Assembly (NCBI GenBank): GCA_031266665.1
Contig: JAISAO010000035.1
Location: 1-64,000, forward strand
Length of the DNA: 64,000 nucleotides
Direction of reading: 5' to 3'
Source of the DNA: Propionibacteriaceae bacterium
GTDB taxonomy: Bacteria; Actinomycetota; Actinomycetes; Propionibacteriales; Propionibacteriaceae
Part shown: piece after piece, positions 44,504 to 53,644 of the stretch
How the letters are laid out: each line of letters begins with the position of its first letter
Numbering within the stretch: position 1 is the stretch's first letter
The notes under the pieces: model-generated
Seen by the model: only the letters and a program-made list of their open reading frames with translations
What the model was told of the DNA's origin: nothing
Database searches by the model: none
Translations under genes and position numbers: made by a program

Positions 44504-45811
44504 TCAGAGCGCCACCCCGAGAAGGGCGTCCACCGCCGGACGCACCGTCGCGGGGTCGGGACAGCCGGCGGCGGCCCAGGCGTCGAGCCGGGCCAGGGCG
44601 TGGTCGGCTCTGAGGTCGTGGCGCAGATCCTGGCGCAGGCCGGCGACCACGGCCGCCCCGGCCGAGCCGTCGCCGGCCCTGGCCTGGTCGGCCCCGGTCG
44701 AGGCCAGGACGGCTCCACCCGACAAGGTGGCCGGAGCCGCGCCGTCGCCGGCCGGGGCCGCCCCGCCCACCCCCAAGACCGACCGCCAACCGGCCAGGCG
44801 GGCCTCGGCCCGGGCCAGGTCGGCGGCGGTCCAACTCCAGTCGGCCCGGTAGTGGTGGTTCAGCAGGGCCAGACGCAGCGCCATCGGGTCGCAGCCTTGC
44901 TCCAACAACTGCGACACCAGCACCAGGTTGCCCTGCGACTTGCTCATCTTCTCCCCCGCCAGCCCGACCAGGCCGACGTGGGCGTAGGCCCGGGCCAGGG
45001 GCCGGCCGGTGGCGGCCAGGGCTTGGGCGGCGCACATCGTGTGGTGGGGGAAGATCAGGTCCGAGCCCCCGCCCTGGAGGTCGAAGTCGGGCCCCAGGGC
45101 CTCCATGGCCAGGGCGACGCATTCGACGTGCCAGCCCGGCCGGCCCCGGCCTAGTAACGAGTCCCAGCTGGGCTCGCCCGGCCGGGCCAACCGCCAGACC
45201 AGGGCGTCGAGCCGGTGGCGCTTGCCCGGGCGGTCCGGGTCGCCGCCACGCTGGGCGAATAGCGCCTCCATCGCGGCGGCGTCAAGCCGGGACCAGCCGC
45301 CGAGGTCGGCGGCCGTGTGGGCGCAGTACCAGTCGGGATACTCCGGGTCGTCCAACTGGTAAACGGCGCCGGCGGCGGCCAGGCGGGCGATCAGGGCGAC
45401 CACTAGGTCGAGGGACTCGACCACGCCCTGGTAATAATCGGGCGGGATGACGCGCAACGCCGCCATGTCGGAGCGGAACAGGTCGATCTCCGACGCCGCC
45501 AGCGTCTCCCAGTCGGCCCCAGTGGCGGCGGCCCGCTCCAGCAGCGGGTCGTCCACGTCGGTCACATTCTGGGCGTAGACCACTGGGTGGCCCAGGTCGC
45601 GCCACTGGCGGTTGACCAGGTCGAAGGTCAGGTAGGTGAAGGCGTGTCCCAGGTGGGTGGCGTCGTAAGGGGTGATGCCGCAGACGTAGAGCCGGGCCGG
45701 TCCCCGCTGCGGTCCGACGGGGACGACGCCCCCGGCGGCGGTGTCAAACAGTCGCAGTCGTCCAGGTGCGGGCGGCAATCCGGGGATGGGAGGCTGGGGC
45801 CAGGCGCGCAT
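44504..45811 (-). CDS. mshC: Cysteine:1-D-myo-inosityl 2-amino-2-deoxy-alpha-D-glucopyranoside ligase
   Basis: 435 aa. Adds cysteine to GlcN-Ins in mycothiol synthesis, using ATP. It is related to cysteinyl-tRNA synthetase but has the MshC N-terminus (MRAWPQPPIPGLPPAPGRLR), the HIGH-like motif YDATHLGHAFTYLTFDLV, Zn-binding Cys in YVCGITPYD, GRGRPGWHVECVALAMEALG, GGGSDLIFPHHTM and KMSKSQGNLVLV. It lacks the full CysRS C-terminal domain, and ends in VDALLGVAL like mycobacterial MshC. An Ala/Gly-rich insertion of about 40 residues precedes the end. The start sequence supports 45811, which makes the upstream CPBP frame overlap by 184 nt. Confidence 0.94.
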   Translation of the reverse strand: MRAWPQPPIPGLPPAPGRLRLFDTAAGGVVPVGPQRGPARLYVCGITPYDATHLGHAFTYLTFDLVNRQWRDLGHPVVYAQNVTDVDDPLLERAAATGADWETLAASEIDLFRSDMAALRVIPPDYYQGVVESLDLVVALIARLAAAGAVYQLDDPEYPDWYCAHTAADLGGWSRLDAAAMEALFAQRGGDPDRPGKRHRLDALVWRLARPGEPSWDSLLGRGRPGWHVECVALAMEALGPDFDLQGGGSDLIFPHHTMCAAQALAATGRPLARAYAHVGLVGLAGEKMSKSQGNLVLVSQLLEQGCDPMALRLALLNHHYRADWSWTAADLARAEARLAGWRSVLGVGGAAPAGDGAAPATLSGGAVLASTGADQARAGDGSAGAAVVAGLRQDLRHDLRADHALARLDAWAAAGCPDPATVRPAVDALLGVAL

Positions 45812-46842
45812 GGGCCGAGCTTAGTCATTGCCGCCCGGGCGGCGGCCCGCCGCCGCCAACTGGGGGCCACGAAACAGCCCGCCCGCCAGGATTTGACCAG
45901 TATCCAAACGGCCACCGCCCCCTCCAGGACGATCAGCGGGACCGAGCCCTCGATGCCAAACTGGCCGCCGGTCAGCCATTCAGGCCCGGACCATTCGACC
46001 CGCAGCCAACTGTCTTGCTGGCCGGTGCCTGAGACGATTGAGCCCCAGAGCGGGCCTTGGGCCACATTCCAGGCGAAGTGATACCCGATGCAACACCACA
46101 GCGAACGGGTGGCGATGTAGATCGCCGGCAGGGTCGAGGCCGCGATAGCGATCCCGACCGCCCCTTGGACGGTGCCGTCGGGGTTGGTGTAGTGGATGGC
46201 GCCGAATATCAGGGAGCTGGCCACCAGGGCGATAACAGTGCCGAAAGTGTCCTCCAGCAAGCGGAAGACGACACCCCGGAACATCAGCTCCTCGGCCACG
46301 GCCGCCCCCAGACCCAGGGTGAATAGATCCACCCAGGGCGAGTAGTCGGGATTGACTCCCAGGATGTGGTAGCCCCCGGCCAACGCCACCAGACCCACCG
46401 GCAGGCTGACCAGCACGAATCCCAGGACCAACCCCTGGCCCAGGCCGCCGGCCCGCCGCCAGGCCAGCTCAACCGGCCAACCCCGCCTCTCCATGGCGCT
46501 GACCAACACGACATAGGCACCGATGGCCGCCACCAGCTCGAGGCCCATGCCCAACATGGTCGAACCGCTCAGCCGCCCGACCAACTCCTGGACGACACCC
46601 ATCACATCCCCGCCCGAGTCCCGGGCGCGGCGCCCGATTATGAAGCCGGCCACCAGCCCGACCACGGCTCCAACGCTCACCATCACCGCGCCCATGGCTC
46701 CGACGAAGACCAGCAGGCGCAGGCCGGCGTTGAAGCGCCAGCGATGGATCGGCGGGTAGGGCTTAGACGGCTGATCGATCCCCAACCGGTCCGACTCCCG
46801 GAGGCGGGAGATCGGATCGCCAATCAATTGGTAAACGTTCAT
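45628..46842 (-). CDS. CPBP family intramembrane protease, frame running into mshC
   Basis: 404 aa. Seven or eight membrane helices. The CPBP/Abi motifs are intact: EEL-MFRG within AAVAEELMFRGVVF, FGAIHYTNPDG and CCIGYHFAWNV, giving the Glu and His residues of the glutamic intramembrane protease site. The family includes Rce1 and bacteriocin self-immunity proteins; substrate unknown. After WILVKSWRAGCFVAPSW the frame continues 61 residues into mshC in another phase, producing Pro/Ser-rich sequence unlike the family. A one- or two-base slip in the GGCGGC-rich stretch near 45845 would restore a TGA or TAA at 45829-45834. Start: ATG 46842; no clear ribosome site. Confidence 0.8.
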   Translation of the reverse strand: MNVYQLIGDPISRLRESDRLGIDQPSKPYPPIHRWRFNAGLRLLVFVGAMGAVMVSVGAVVGLVAGFIIGRRARDSGGDVMGVVQELVGRLSGSTMLGMGLELVAAIGAYVVLVSAMERRGWPVELAWRRAGGLGQGLVLGFVLVSLPVGLVALAGGYHILGVNPDYSPWVDLFTLGLGAAVAEELMFRGVVFRLLEDTFGTVIALVASSLIFGAIHYTNPDGTVQGAVGIAIAASTLPAIYIATRSLWCCIGYHFAWNVAQGPLWGSIVSGTGQQDSWLRVEWSGPEWLTGGQFGIEGSVPLIVLEGAVAVWILVKSWRAGCFVAPSWRRRAAARAAMTKLGPCAPGPSLPSPDCRPHLDDCDCLTPPPGASSPSDRSGDRPGSTSAASPLTTPPTWDTPSPT

Positions 46843-46951
46843 GCCGGTTAGTATCCCAAAACCTACCGGCCGGGAAACCACTCGTCTCCCACCGCCGGCA
46901 CCGCCCAGGCCTGGTAGCCGTCAACGTCAGCGCGCCAGAGGGAGACGGTGC

Positions 46952-47455
46952 TCAGACGACTTGGCGCAGCCAGCGGGTCGGGGCCGCCGGGTCGCCACTG
47001 CGGAAGGGCTCCAATTCGTCGTCCCAGTCGTCGCCCAGCAGTTGGCGCAGTTCTGCGGCCAGCCGTTCCGGCCGTTCGGCCCAGCGGCCCAGGACTAGGC
47101 GCAACTCCTGCTCGGTCACCATCAGGTCGCCGGCCGGCGTGGTCGGAGCCTGGAACAGGCCCAGCTCGGGGGTGTGGCTGTAGCGGCGGCCCTCGCTCAG
47201 GTCGGTCGGGTCCTCGGTCACCTCGAAGCGCAGCCCGGGCAGGCGGAGCAGGGCCGAGACGACGCGGGCGGCCGTGCCGACCGGTCCCCACCAGGGCCGC
47301 TCGGCCCGGTAGGCGGCGGTCTCTTGGGGTTGTGGCGTCCAGTCCAGGCCGTCCCTGGAGTCGAGGGCGTCTTGGAGCGCCCACTCGACATGGGGGCACA
47401 ACGGACCCGGCGTCGAGTGAATCCACACCACGCCGCCGGTCTGCCTAGCCATCAT
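46952..47455 (-). CDS. DUF3145 protein
   Basis: 167 aa, soluble. GGVVWIHSTPGPLCPHVEWA, LDWTPQPQETAAYRAER, GLRFEVTEDPTDLSEGRRYS and DLMVTEQELRLVLGRW are typical of DUF3145, an actinobacterial family of unknown function. GGAGGGAACG precedes paired ATGs at 47455 and 47452. It lies 110 bp upstream of the CPBP gene on the same strand. Confidence 0.85.
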   Translation of the reverse strand: MMARQTGGVVWIHSTPGPLCPHVEWALQDALDSRDGLDWTPQPQETAAYRAERPWWGPVGTAARVVSALLRLPGLRFEVTEDPTDLSEGRRYSHTPELGLFQAPTTPAGDLMVTEQELRLVLGRWAERPERLAAELRQLLGDDWDDELEPFRSGDPAAPTRWLRQVV

Positions 47456-47554
47456 CGTTCCCTCCGTCCGGCCGCCTTCCCCTGGCCTCCGTCCGGTTGG
47501 AACCGACTCCCATTGTGCCCCAGTCCGCCGTCGATGGCCAGCCCGCAGACAACC

Positions 47555-47591
47555 GACGCCCGCCCCGGGGACGACCCCGGAGGCGGGCGTC
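47555..47591 (-). terminator. Terminator-like hairpin after sugar ABC operon 2
   Basis: GACGCCCGCC and its partner GGCGGGCGTC flank a CCGGGG/CCCCGG inner stem (47555-47591). It lies about 90 bp past the last permease gene on the minus strand, and upstream of DUF3145. Confidence 0.7.
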
Positions 47592-47606
47592 AGCCGTGTC
47601 AGGCTC

Positions 47607-47680
47607 AGCCCTGATCCACCGGTGATCGGCGTGGCGCCCGTCTGGGTTGCTCAGTAGTCGAGAAGCGGTGGCTCTGGGCT
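47607..47680. repeat. Palindromic element, family 1, copy at an operon end
   Basis: AGCCCTGATCCACCG (47607-47621) pairs, with two mismatches, with CGGTGGCTCTGGGCT (47666-47680). It shares AGTCGAGAAGCGGTGG with copy A. Its right edge abuts the stop codon of the permease gene, as copy A abuts malQ. Confidence 0.7.
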
Positions 47681-48519
47681 CAACCTTTGACGGCGCCGGC
47701 GGTCACACCCTTGATGATGTGACGTTGGCCGATCAGATAGAAGACGACGATGGGGATGATGGACAGCACCAGCATGGCCATGAAGCCGCCCATGTCTTTC
47801 TGGCCGTAGGAGCCGGTCATGTATTGCTGGACGGCTATCGGGATGGTCTTGTAGTCCGTGCCGATGACCAGGTAGGGCAGCCGGTAGTCGTTCCACACCC
47901 ACATGGCGTTCAAGATGGCCACCGTCACGGCCGTGGGCCGCAGCACCGGGAAGATGATGGTGAAGAACACCTTCCAGGGCGAGGCCCCGTCGATCATGGC
48001 GGCCTCCTCCAGCTCTATCGGGATGGAGCGGATGAAGCCGACGAAGATGAACACGCTCAAGCCGGCGCCGAAGCCGGTGTAGAGCAGGATGATGCCGACC
48101 GGGTTGTCCAGGTGGGTGACGTTGGCCACCTTGGTCATGGTGAACATCACCATGTCGAAGGGCACGATCATCGAGAAGACGAACAGGTAGTACAGGGTCG
48201 ACGTGTACCAAGCTTTGACCCGGGCTATGTACCAGGCCGTCATCGGCGTGACCACGCAGATGACCAGCACCGAGAAGACGGTGATGAAGGCCGAATAGCC
48301 GAAGGCCTTGAGGAAGCCGGTCCGGCCCAGCCCGTCGGAATAATTGGCCAGGCCGGTGAAAGAGTCCGCCGCCGGCGGCTCGAAGGGGGCGCTGGTGATG
48401 AACAGGTTGCCCTTGAACGAGTTCATCAGCACCAGCACCAGCGGGATCAGCCAGAGCAGGGCCAAAACCAGCAGGGACCAGAAGCCGACGATCCTAAAGG
48501 TTCTATCGCGTTGTCGCAT
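47680..48519 (-). CDS. Sugar ABC transporter permease, MalG-like (CUT1, operon 2)
   Basis: 279 aa, six helices. EAA loop PIELEEAAMIDGASPWKVFF then TIIFPVLRP; MWVWNDYRLPYLVIGTD; C-terminus RHIIKGVTAGAVKG. The start overlaps the stop of the partner permease (TGATG). The stop lies within a palindromic repeat. No ATPase gene is in the operon. Confidence 0.93.
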   Translation of the reverse strand: MRQRDRTFRIVGFWSLLVLALLWLIPLVLVLMNSFKGNLFITSAPFEPPAADSFTGLANYSDGLGRTGFLKAFGYSAFITVFSVLVICVVTPMTAWYIARVKAWYTSTLYYLFVFSMIVPFDMVMFTMTKVANVTHLDNPVGIILLYTGFGAGLSVFIFVGFIRSIPIELEEAAMIDGASPWKVFFTIIFPVLRPTAVTVAILNAMWVWNDYRLPYLVIGTDYKTIPIAVQQYMTGSYGQKDMGGFMAMLVLSIIPIVVFYLIGQRHIIKGVTAGAVKG

Positions 48520-49373
48520 CAGCCCTCCTCCTCCTTGGAGCGCGTCGCCCGCAGTTGGACGAAGGCGATGGCGGCGACGATGACGAAGAAGACCACGGCC
48601 TTGGCCTGGGCCACGCCCTGGTGGTTGCGGACGTTGTAGAAGGTGCGGAAGATGTTGAGCGACAGCCCCTCGGTCTCATGGCCCGGCGCCCCGGCGGTCA
48701 GGGCCAGGTTCTGGTCGAACAGCTTCAGACTGTTGGTCAAGGTCAAGAAGACGCAGATGGTGATCGAGCTGGCCACCATTGGGATGGTGACCTGGACGAG
48801 GCGTCGCCAGAAGCCGGCCCCGTCGATGTCGGCCGCCTCGATGACATCGCCGGGGATGTTCTGGATGCCGGCGATGTAGATCACCATCATGTAGCCGATC
48901 ATCTGCCAGTTGGTGACCACCACCAAGCCCCAGAAGCCATAGGCCGAGCTATAGGTCAGGTCCTGTTGGAACAATTTGCCCAGGATGCCGTTGATCAACA
49001 ACTGCCAGACATAGCCCAGCACGATGCCGCCGATCAAGTTGGGCAGGAAGAAGACCGCCCGGAACAGGTTGGTCGCCTTGATGGCCTTGGTCAAGATCAT
49101 GGCCAGGGCGAAGGCCAAGACGTTGACCGTGACCACGGACACGACGGTGAAGCGGACGCTGAACCACAGGGCGTGCAGGAAGTCGTTGTTCTCGGTGAAG
49201 GCGGTGGTGTAGTTGGACAGCCCGACCCACTGGGCGTCGGACACGGTGCGGAACTTGGTGAAGGACAGCCAGATGCCCATGGCGAAGGGCACCAAGAAGG
49301 CCAGGGTGAAGGCCAGAGTGGTCGGCAGGGCGAAAACCGGGAACCACTTTTTGATGTATTTAGAAACTCTCAT
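48519..49373 (-). CDS. Sugar ABC transporter permease, MalF-like (CUT1, operon 2)
   Basis: 284 aa, six helices (FALPTTLAFTLAFLVPFAMG first). EAA region GDVIEAADIDGAGFWRRLVQ then VTIPMVASS, preceded by NWQMIGYMMVIYIAGIQNIP. Partner of the gene at 47680. Preceded by a 19-bp perfect hairpin separating it from the binding-protein gene. Confidence 0.92.
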   Translation of the reverse strand: MRVSKYIKKWFPVFALPTTLAFTLAFLVPFAMGIWLSFTKFRTVSDAQWVGLSNYTTAFTENNDFLHALWFSVRFTVVSVVTVNVLAFALAMILTKAIKATNLFRAVFFLPNLIGGIVLGYVWQLLINGILGKLFQQDLTYSSAYGFWGLVVVTNWQMIGYMMVIYIAGIQNIPGDVIEAADIDGAGFWRRLVQVTIPMVASSITICVFLTLTNSLKLFDQNLALTAGAPGHETEGLSLNIFRTFYNVRNHQGVAQAKAVVFFVIVAAIAFVQLRATRSKEEEG

Positions 49374-49390
49374 AGTTTTTCCTGGTGGCC

Positions 49391-49434
49391 GCGCCCCGGC
49401 GGGCCGTCCGGGCGGGGACGGCCCGCCGGGGCGC
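49391..49434 (-). promoter_or_regulatory. Intercistronic hairpin in sugar ABC operon 2
   Basis: GCGCCCCGGCGGGCCGTCC (49391-49409) pairs perfectly over 19 bp with GGACGGCCCGCCGGGGCGC (49416-49434), loop GGGCGG. It lies 11 nt after the binding-protein stop, the same place as the hairpin at 26861 in operon 1. Confidence 0.75.
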
Positions 49435-49445
49435 GAGCGTCGGGC

Positions 49446-50795
49446 TCAGCCGGCGGCGGCGGCCTCGGTCTTCCAGGAGGCGACCACGGCGGCGGTCAGG
49501 TCGGCCCAGCTGGTCTTGTCCTGGGCGTATTGCAGCAACTGGGCGCCGAAGTCGTTCTTGAACTGCTGGCTGGGCATGACGGTGAAGACCCACGGCACCG
49601 AGGTGACGCCGGACTTGCCCATCCAGGTGGTCACCTCGGTGGCCAGCGGGTCGTCCGGGCCCTCGCCGGAGGCGAAGGTGTCGAAGGGCGCGATGAAGCC
49701 GAGGCTATTGGTGACGTAATCCTTGCCCTTGTCGGACGAGAAGACCCAGTAGAGGAAGTCGAGCGAGGCCTGCTGATCGGCCTCGGAGGCCTCGGCGTTG
49801 ATGGCGACGTAGTTCTCGGTGCCGACGCACAGCCCCTGGGAGGAGTCGGCCTTGTTGCCGGTGTAAAGCGGCAGGAAGTGGACGTCCTCGGCCTTGACCG
49901 TGTTACCGGTCACGCCGCTGACCTGGCCCCAGCCCCAGTTGCCGTTTTGGACCATGGCCGACTGGCCGAGGGCGAACTCGGCCATGGCCTCGTCCACCGT
50001 CTTGGAGCCGAGCTGGGCCGGTTCGATGGTCGAATTGTCGAGGTAGAGGTCGAATAGGTTCTGGTACTGGTCGGCGTGGGAGAACTTGATCTCGGCCGGG
50101 GTGCCCTGGGTCAGGTCGTAATCGTCGTCCTGGAACTCGTAGTACAGCGGCACGTCCATCAGGTGGGTCTGCCAGCGCCAGTCCTCGCCCGGCTTGAGCG
50201 AGGTGGCGGAGAAGACGCCGTTGATGCCGAGGGCCTCCTTGTCGGCCTGCATGGCCTCGACGACCTGCTTCAAGGTGTCGAAGCTGTCGATGTCGGCCGC
50301 CTGGGTGACCGGCAGCTTGGCCGTGGTCGTGGCGAAGAACTGCTTCATGATGGCGTCGTTGTAGATGATGCCGAAGCCCTCGACCACGTAGGGGATGCCG
50401 TAGACGCCGCCGTCCTCGCCGGTGATGGCCAGGGATTGGTCGATCAGGTGGGCGTAGAGATCAGAGTCGGTCAGGTCGGCGGTGTAGTCGGCCCAGTTGG
50501 CGTAGCCCACCGGGCCGTTGATCTGGAAGATGGTGGGCGGGTCGGACTTGGCGATCTCCGAGGTCAGGGTCTGCTCGTAGGTGTTGGAGGCGGCGGTCAC
50601 GACCTTGACCTCGACGCCGGTCTCGGCGGTGTAGTCGGCCGCGATCTGCTCCCACACCTCGGCCACCTCGGGCTTGAAGTTGAGGAAATAGACGCTGCCT
50701 TTGTCGTCGCCGCCCCCGGAGCCGCCGCCACAGGCGGCCAGGGCACCCAGGGACAGGGCGGCCGCGACCGCCACCGCCATGAACTTTGTTCTCAT
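49446..50795 (-). CDS. Sugar ABC transporter substrate-binding lipoprotein (SBP family 1, operon 2)
   Basis: 449 aa. Lipobox LAAC, Gly/Asp spacer, then SBP_bac_1: VYFLNFKPEVAEVWEQIAAD, ETGVEVKVVTAASNTYEQTL, PPTIFQINGPVGYANWADYT, YGIPYVVEGFGIIYNDAIMK and GQSAMVQNGNWGWGQVSGVT. Resembles binding proteins for alpha-galactosides or other oligosaccharides, but ligand is not deducible, and no hydrolase or regulator lies next to it. AAGGAGTTCTG precedes the ATG. First gene of the operon. Confidence 0.9.
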   Translation of the reverse strand: MRTKFMAVAVAAALSLGALAACGGGSGGGDDKGSVYFLNFKPEVAEVWEQIAADYTAETGVEVKVVTAASNTYEQTLTSEIAKSDPPTIFQINGPVGYANWADYTADLTDSDLYAHLIDQSLAITGEDGGVYGIPYVVEGFGIIYNDAIMKQFFATTTAKLPVTQAADIDSFDTLKQVVEAMQADKEALGINGVFSATSLKPGEDWRWQTHLMDVPLYYEFQDDDYDLTQGTPAEIKFSHADQYQNLFDLYLDNSTIEPAQLGSKTVDEAMAEFALGQSAMVQNGNWGWGQVSGVTGNTVKAEDVHFLPLYTGNKADSSQGLCVGTENYVAINAEASEADQQASLDFLYWVFSSDKGKDYVTNSLGFIAPFDTFASGEGPDDPLATEVTTWMGKSGVTSVPWVFTVMPSQQFKNDFGAQLLQYAQDKTSWADLTAAVVASWKTEAAAAG

Positions 50796-51081
50796 TCAGA
50801 ACTCCTTACGTTTCTCCAGGTCAGAACGCGCCACCGGGTCGTGAGGGCCGGATCGCTCTCTCGCGTCGAGAGTCTCGGGACGCCTGAACCACCGAACCAC
50901 ATAGGGCCGCTCATTGGCCAGACCCCGGCGCTAGCGAAAACATCACAGTTTCGTAACTATGGACCTTCCAGCGACAAGCTGACTAGCGTTTCTAGGCGAT
51001 TGGTCGGCCCTCCCCCGACGAGTCGGCGGACCGCTGGGCCGGTCCGCCTCAGCCGGGGCGGCGGGCCGCTAGGCTGCGACG

Positions 51082-52971
51082 ATGACGACCATCGCCGCCC
51101 CCGGCTCATGGGCCTCGCCCGTCTCGCTCGAGTTGGTGTCGCGGGGCGGGGTCGGCCTGCCGGAGGGCTGGGCCGACGGCCCCGACCTCTACTGGCTGCG
51201 CTCCGACCCGGGCCAGGGCGGGCAGACCAGCCTATTCCGCCGCCGGGGGGGCCAGGTCGTCGAAGTGACGCCCCACCACAATCTACGTTCCCGGATACAC
51301 GACTACGGCGGCCGGCCGGCCGGGACCAAGGACGGCATCGTGGTCCACACCGACCACGACTCGGGCGCGGTCCTCGTCTGGGAGCCGGACCGTCCTAAGG
51401 CCGCCGGCCCCAGGGTGGTGGTGGACCAGCCCGGGCTGAGCTTCGCCGGCTTCGCCGTCCTGCCCCAGCGCCGCCAGGCGGTCGCCCTGCGGCAGGACCA
51501 GCGTGACCCGGACGATGTCCGCGACGCCTTGGTGGTGCTGGAGTTGGACGCCCCCAACCCGGAGGGCGGCCGGGTCCTGGCCCAGGGGGCCGATTTCTAC
51601 TACGCCCCCCAGGTCTCGCCGGCCGGCGACGTCGTCTGGATGGAGTGGGACCACCCCGACATGCCCTGGGACGCCACCGCCATCAAGGCCCGCCACCTGG
51701 ACGGCGGGCCGACGCGCCACATCGCCGGCGACGGCCGCTCGGCCGTGGTCCATCCGACCTGGGCCGCCGACGGCTCGATCCTGTTCCTGGACGACCGGTC
51801 GGGCCACTGGAACTTCCAGCGCTGGCGCGACGGCGCCGTCACCGCCTTGCACCACCATCGGTTCGACTGCTGCGACCCGGCCTGGGTGCTCCAGCCGCCG
51901 CCTTACGCCCCGTTGGCCGACGGCTCCATCGGCTGCGCCTGGCGGGAGGACGGCTGGACCAAGGTCGGCCGCTTGACCCCGGACGGCCGCCTGACGGAGT
52001 TGATCGGCCCGCTGGCCTCGGCCCAGTTGACGCCGGGCGACCCGACCGCCGTGGTCCGGCTGGGCTGGCCGGACCGCCCGGGCGGCCTGCACACCATCGA
52101 CTGGGACAGCGGCCGGATCGCCTCCCTGGCCGCCAGCACCAACTGGTCGCCGCCGACCGGCCTGGTGCCGGCGACACGCGACTTCAGCTGGGAATCCGAC
52201 TTGGGCCCGGTCCACGCCTGGTACTACCCGCCGGCCAACCCCGCTTTCTCCCCCCCGCCGGGCGAGGCGCCGCCGGTGATCGTCTTGTGCCACGGCGGCC
52301 CGACCAGTTTCGCCGGCCCCGACCTGGACCTGGCGAAGTTGTTCTGGACCTCGCGCGGCCTCGGCCTGCTGGAGGTCAACTACGGCGGCTCGGCCGGTTT
52401 CGGCCGGGCCTACCGGGAGCGGCTGCGGGGCCAGTGGGGGGTGGTCGACGTTCAGGACTGTGTGGCCGGGGCCCAACAGCTAGCCTCGGCCGGCCTGGCC
52501 GACCCCGGGCGGCTGGTTGTTATGGGCGGGTCGGCCGGCGGTTTCACCGCCTTGGCGGCATTGTGCCAAAGCCATGTTTTCGCGGCCGGCGTCTCGCGCT
52601 ACGGCATCGGCGACCTGGCGGCCCTGACCCGCGACAGCCCCAAGTTCGAGTCCCACTACCTGGACGGTCTGGTGGCGCCGTGGCCGGCCGGGCGCCAGAT
52701 TTACCACGACCGCTCCCCCATCCACCAACTCGACCGCCTCGACCGACCCCTGTTGCTATTGCAGGGCGAACTCGACCCGGTGGTGCCGGTCAGCCAGGCG
52801 GTCGAACTGGCCGCCGCCGTCCGCCGCCAAGGTCGGAGCGCCACCTTGGTGGTCTACCCGGGCGAGGGCCACGGCTTCCGCCGGGCGGAGACCATCCGCG
52901 ACCAGTACGCCCGCACTTTGGAATTCCTGGGCCAGGTCTTGGGCTTCAGCCCCGCGCCGGATCAGCCCTGA
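51082..52971 (+). CDS. S9 family (prolyl oligopeptidase-like) peptidase
   Basis: 629 aa, no signal peptide. An N-terminal beta-propeller (repeats ending as PQVSPAGDVVWMEWDHPD, PTWAADGSILFLDDRSGHWN) is followed by an alpha/beta hydrolase with nucleophile in VVMGGSAGGFTALAAL, Asp in LLQGELDPVVPVSQAV and His in YPGEGHGFRRAE. Also HGGPTSF for the oxyanion hole. Such enzymes are dipeptidyl- or acylaminoacyl-peptidases acting on short peptides. Its end overlaps the convergent yggS by 26 nt. Confidence 0.92.
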   Translation: MTTIAAPGSWASPVSLELVSRGGVGLPEGWADGPDLYWLRSDPGQGGQTSLFRRRGGQVVEVTPHHNLRSRIHDYGGRPAGTKDGIVVHTDHDSGAVLVWEPDRPKAAGPRVVVDQPGLSFAGFAVLPQRRQAVALRQDQRDPDDVRDALVVLELDAPNPEGGRVLAQGADFYYAPQVSPAGDVVWMEWDHPDMPWDATAIKARHLDGGPTRHIAGDGRSAVVHPTWAADGSILFLDDRSGHWNFQRWRDGAVTALHHHRFDCCDPAWVLQPPPYAPLADGSIGCAWREDGWTKVGRLTPDGRLTELIGPLASAQLTPGDPTAVVRLGWPDRPGGLHTIDWDSGRIASLAASTNWSPPTGLVPATRDFSWESDLGPVHAWYYPPANPAFSPPPGEAPPVIVLCHGGPTSFAGPDLDLAKLFWTSRGLGLLEVNYGGSAGFGRAYRERLRGQWGVVDVQDCVAGAQQLASAGLADPGRLVVMGGSAGGFTALAALCQSHVFAAGVSRYGIGDLAALTRDSPKFESHYLDGLVAPWPAGRQIYHDRSPIHQLDRLDRPLLLLQGELDPVVPVSQAVELAAAVRRQGRSATLVVYPGEGHGFRRAETIRDQYARTLEFLGQVLGFSPAPDQP

Positions 52972-53644
52972 GGCCGAATATGGCCGTGCCCAGGCGCACA
53001 CAGGTCGACCCCAACTCGACGGCCCACTCGAAGTCGCCGCTCATGCCCATCGACAACTCATCCCAACCGCCGCCGTCGCGTTGGCGCAGGCGCTCGCGGC
53101 AGTCGGCCAGGGTTTCAAAACAAGGGGCGACCTGAGCCCGCTCGACGCCCGGCCGGGCCAAGGTCATCAGCCCTCTAGGGCGCAGCCGGTCGTAGGCCCG
53201 CAGGGCGCGGCTGAAATCCGCCAGCGCCGCCGGCGGCAGGCCGAACTTGGAGTCCTCGCCCGAGGTGTTGACCTCGATCAGGACGTCGAGTAGGCGGTCC
53301 TGGTCCTGGCAGGCGCGTTGCAGGGCGGCGGCCAGTTTGAGCGAGTCGAGCGACTGCACCGCCACCGCCAGCTTGACGGCTGTCTTGGCCTTGTTGGTCT
53401 GAAGATGGCCGATGACTTCCCAGCTGGCCGGCGTCTGGGCCAGGGCGGCCGCCTTGTCCGCCAACTCCTGCGTCCGATTCTCGCCGAAGCGGTCGTAGCC
53501 GGCCGCCAAGGCCTCCAGCAGGCGTTCCGGCGGCTGGGTCTTGGTCGCCGGCAGCAGCCGAATGGCACAGGCCGGGCGCCCGGAGCGGGCGGCGGCGCCC
53601 GCCAGCCGGGCCTCGACCAGGCGCAGATTCTGGGCCAGACTCAT
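52946..53644 (-). CDS. yggS: YggS family PLP-binding protein
   Basis: 232 aa. TIM-barrel PLP homeostasis protein. Lys for PLP in IRLLPATKTQPPERL; then FGENRTQELADKA, WEVIGHLQTNKAK, VDVLIEVNTSGEDSKFGL-like LIEVNTSGEDSKFGL, RGLMTLARPG and ELSMGMSGDFEWAVELGSTC. Its ATG overlaps the stop of the VWA gene (ATGA), so it is the last gene of the second MoxR operon, an unusual place: in many Actinobacteria yggS lies in the ftsZ region. Confidence 0.93.
   Translation of the reverse strand: MSLAQNLRLVEARLAGAAARSGRPACAIRLLPATKTQPPERLLEALAAGYDRFGENRTQELADKAAALAQTPASWEVIGHLQTNKAKTAVKLAVAVQSLDSLKLAAALQRACQDQDRLLDVLIEVNTSGEDSKFGLPPAALADFSRALRAYDRLRPRGLMTLARPGVERAQVAPCFETLADCRERLRQRDGGGWDELSMGMSGDFEWAVELGSTCVRLGTAIFGLRADPARG

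Noticed and set aside
44504-45811. Cysteinyl-tRNA synthetase
   Set aside because: N-terminus, length and C-terminus fit MshC instead; the CysRS C-terminal anticodon domain is missing.
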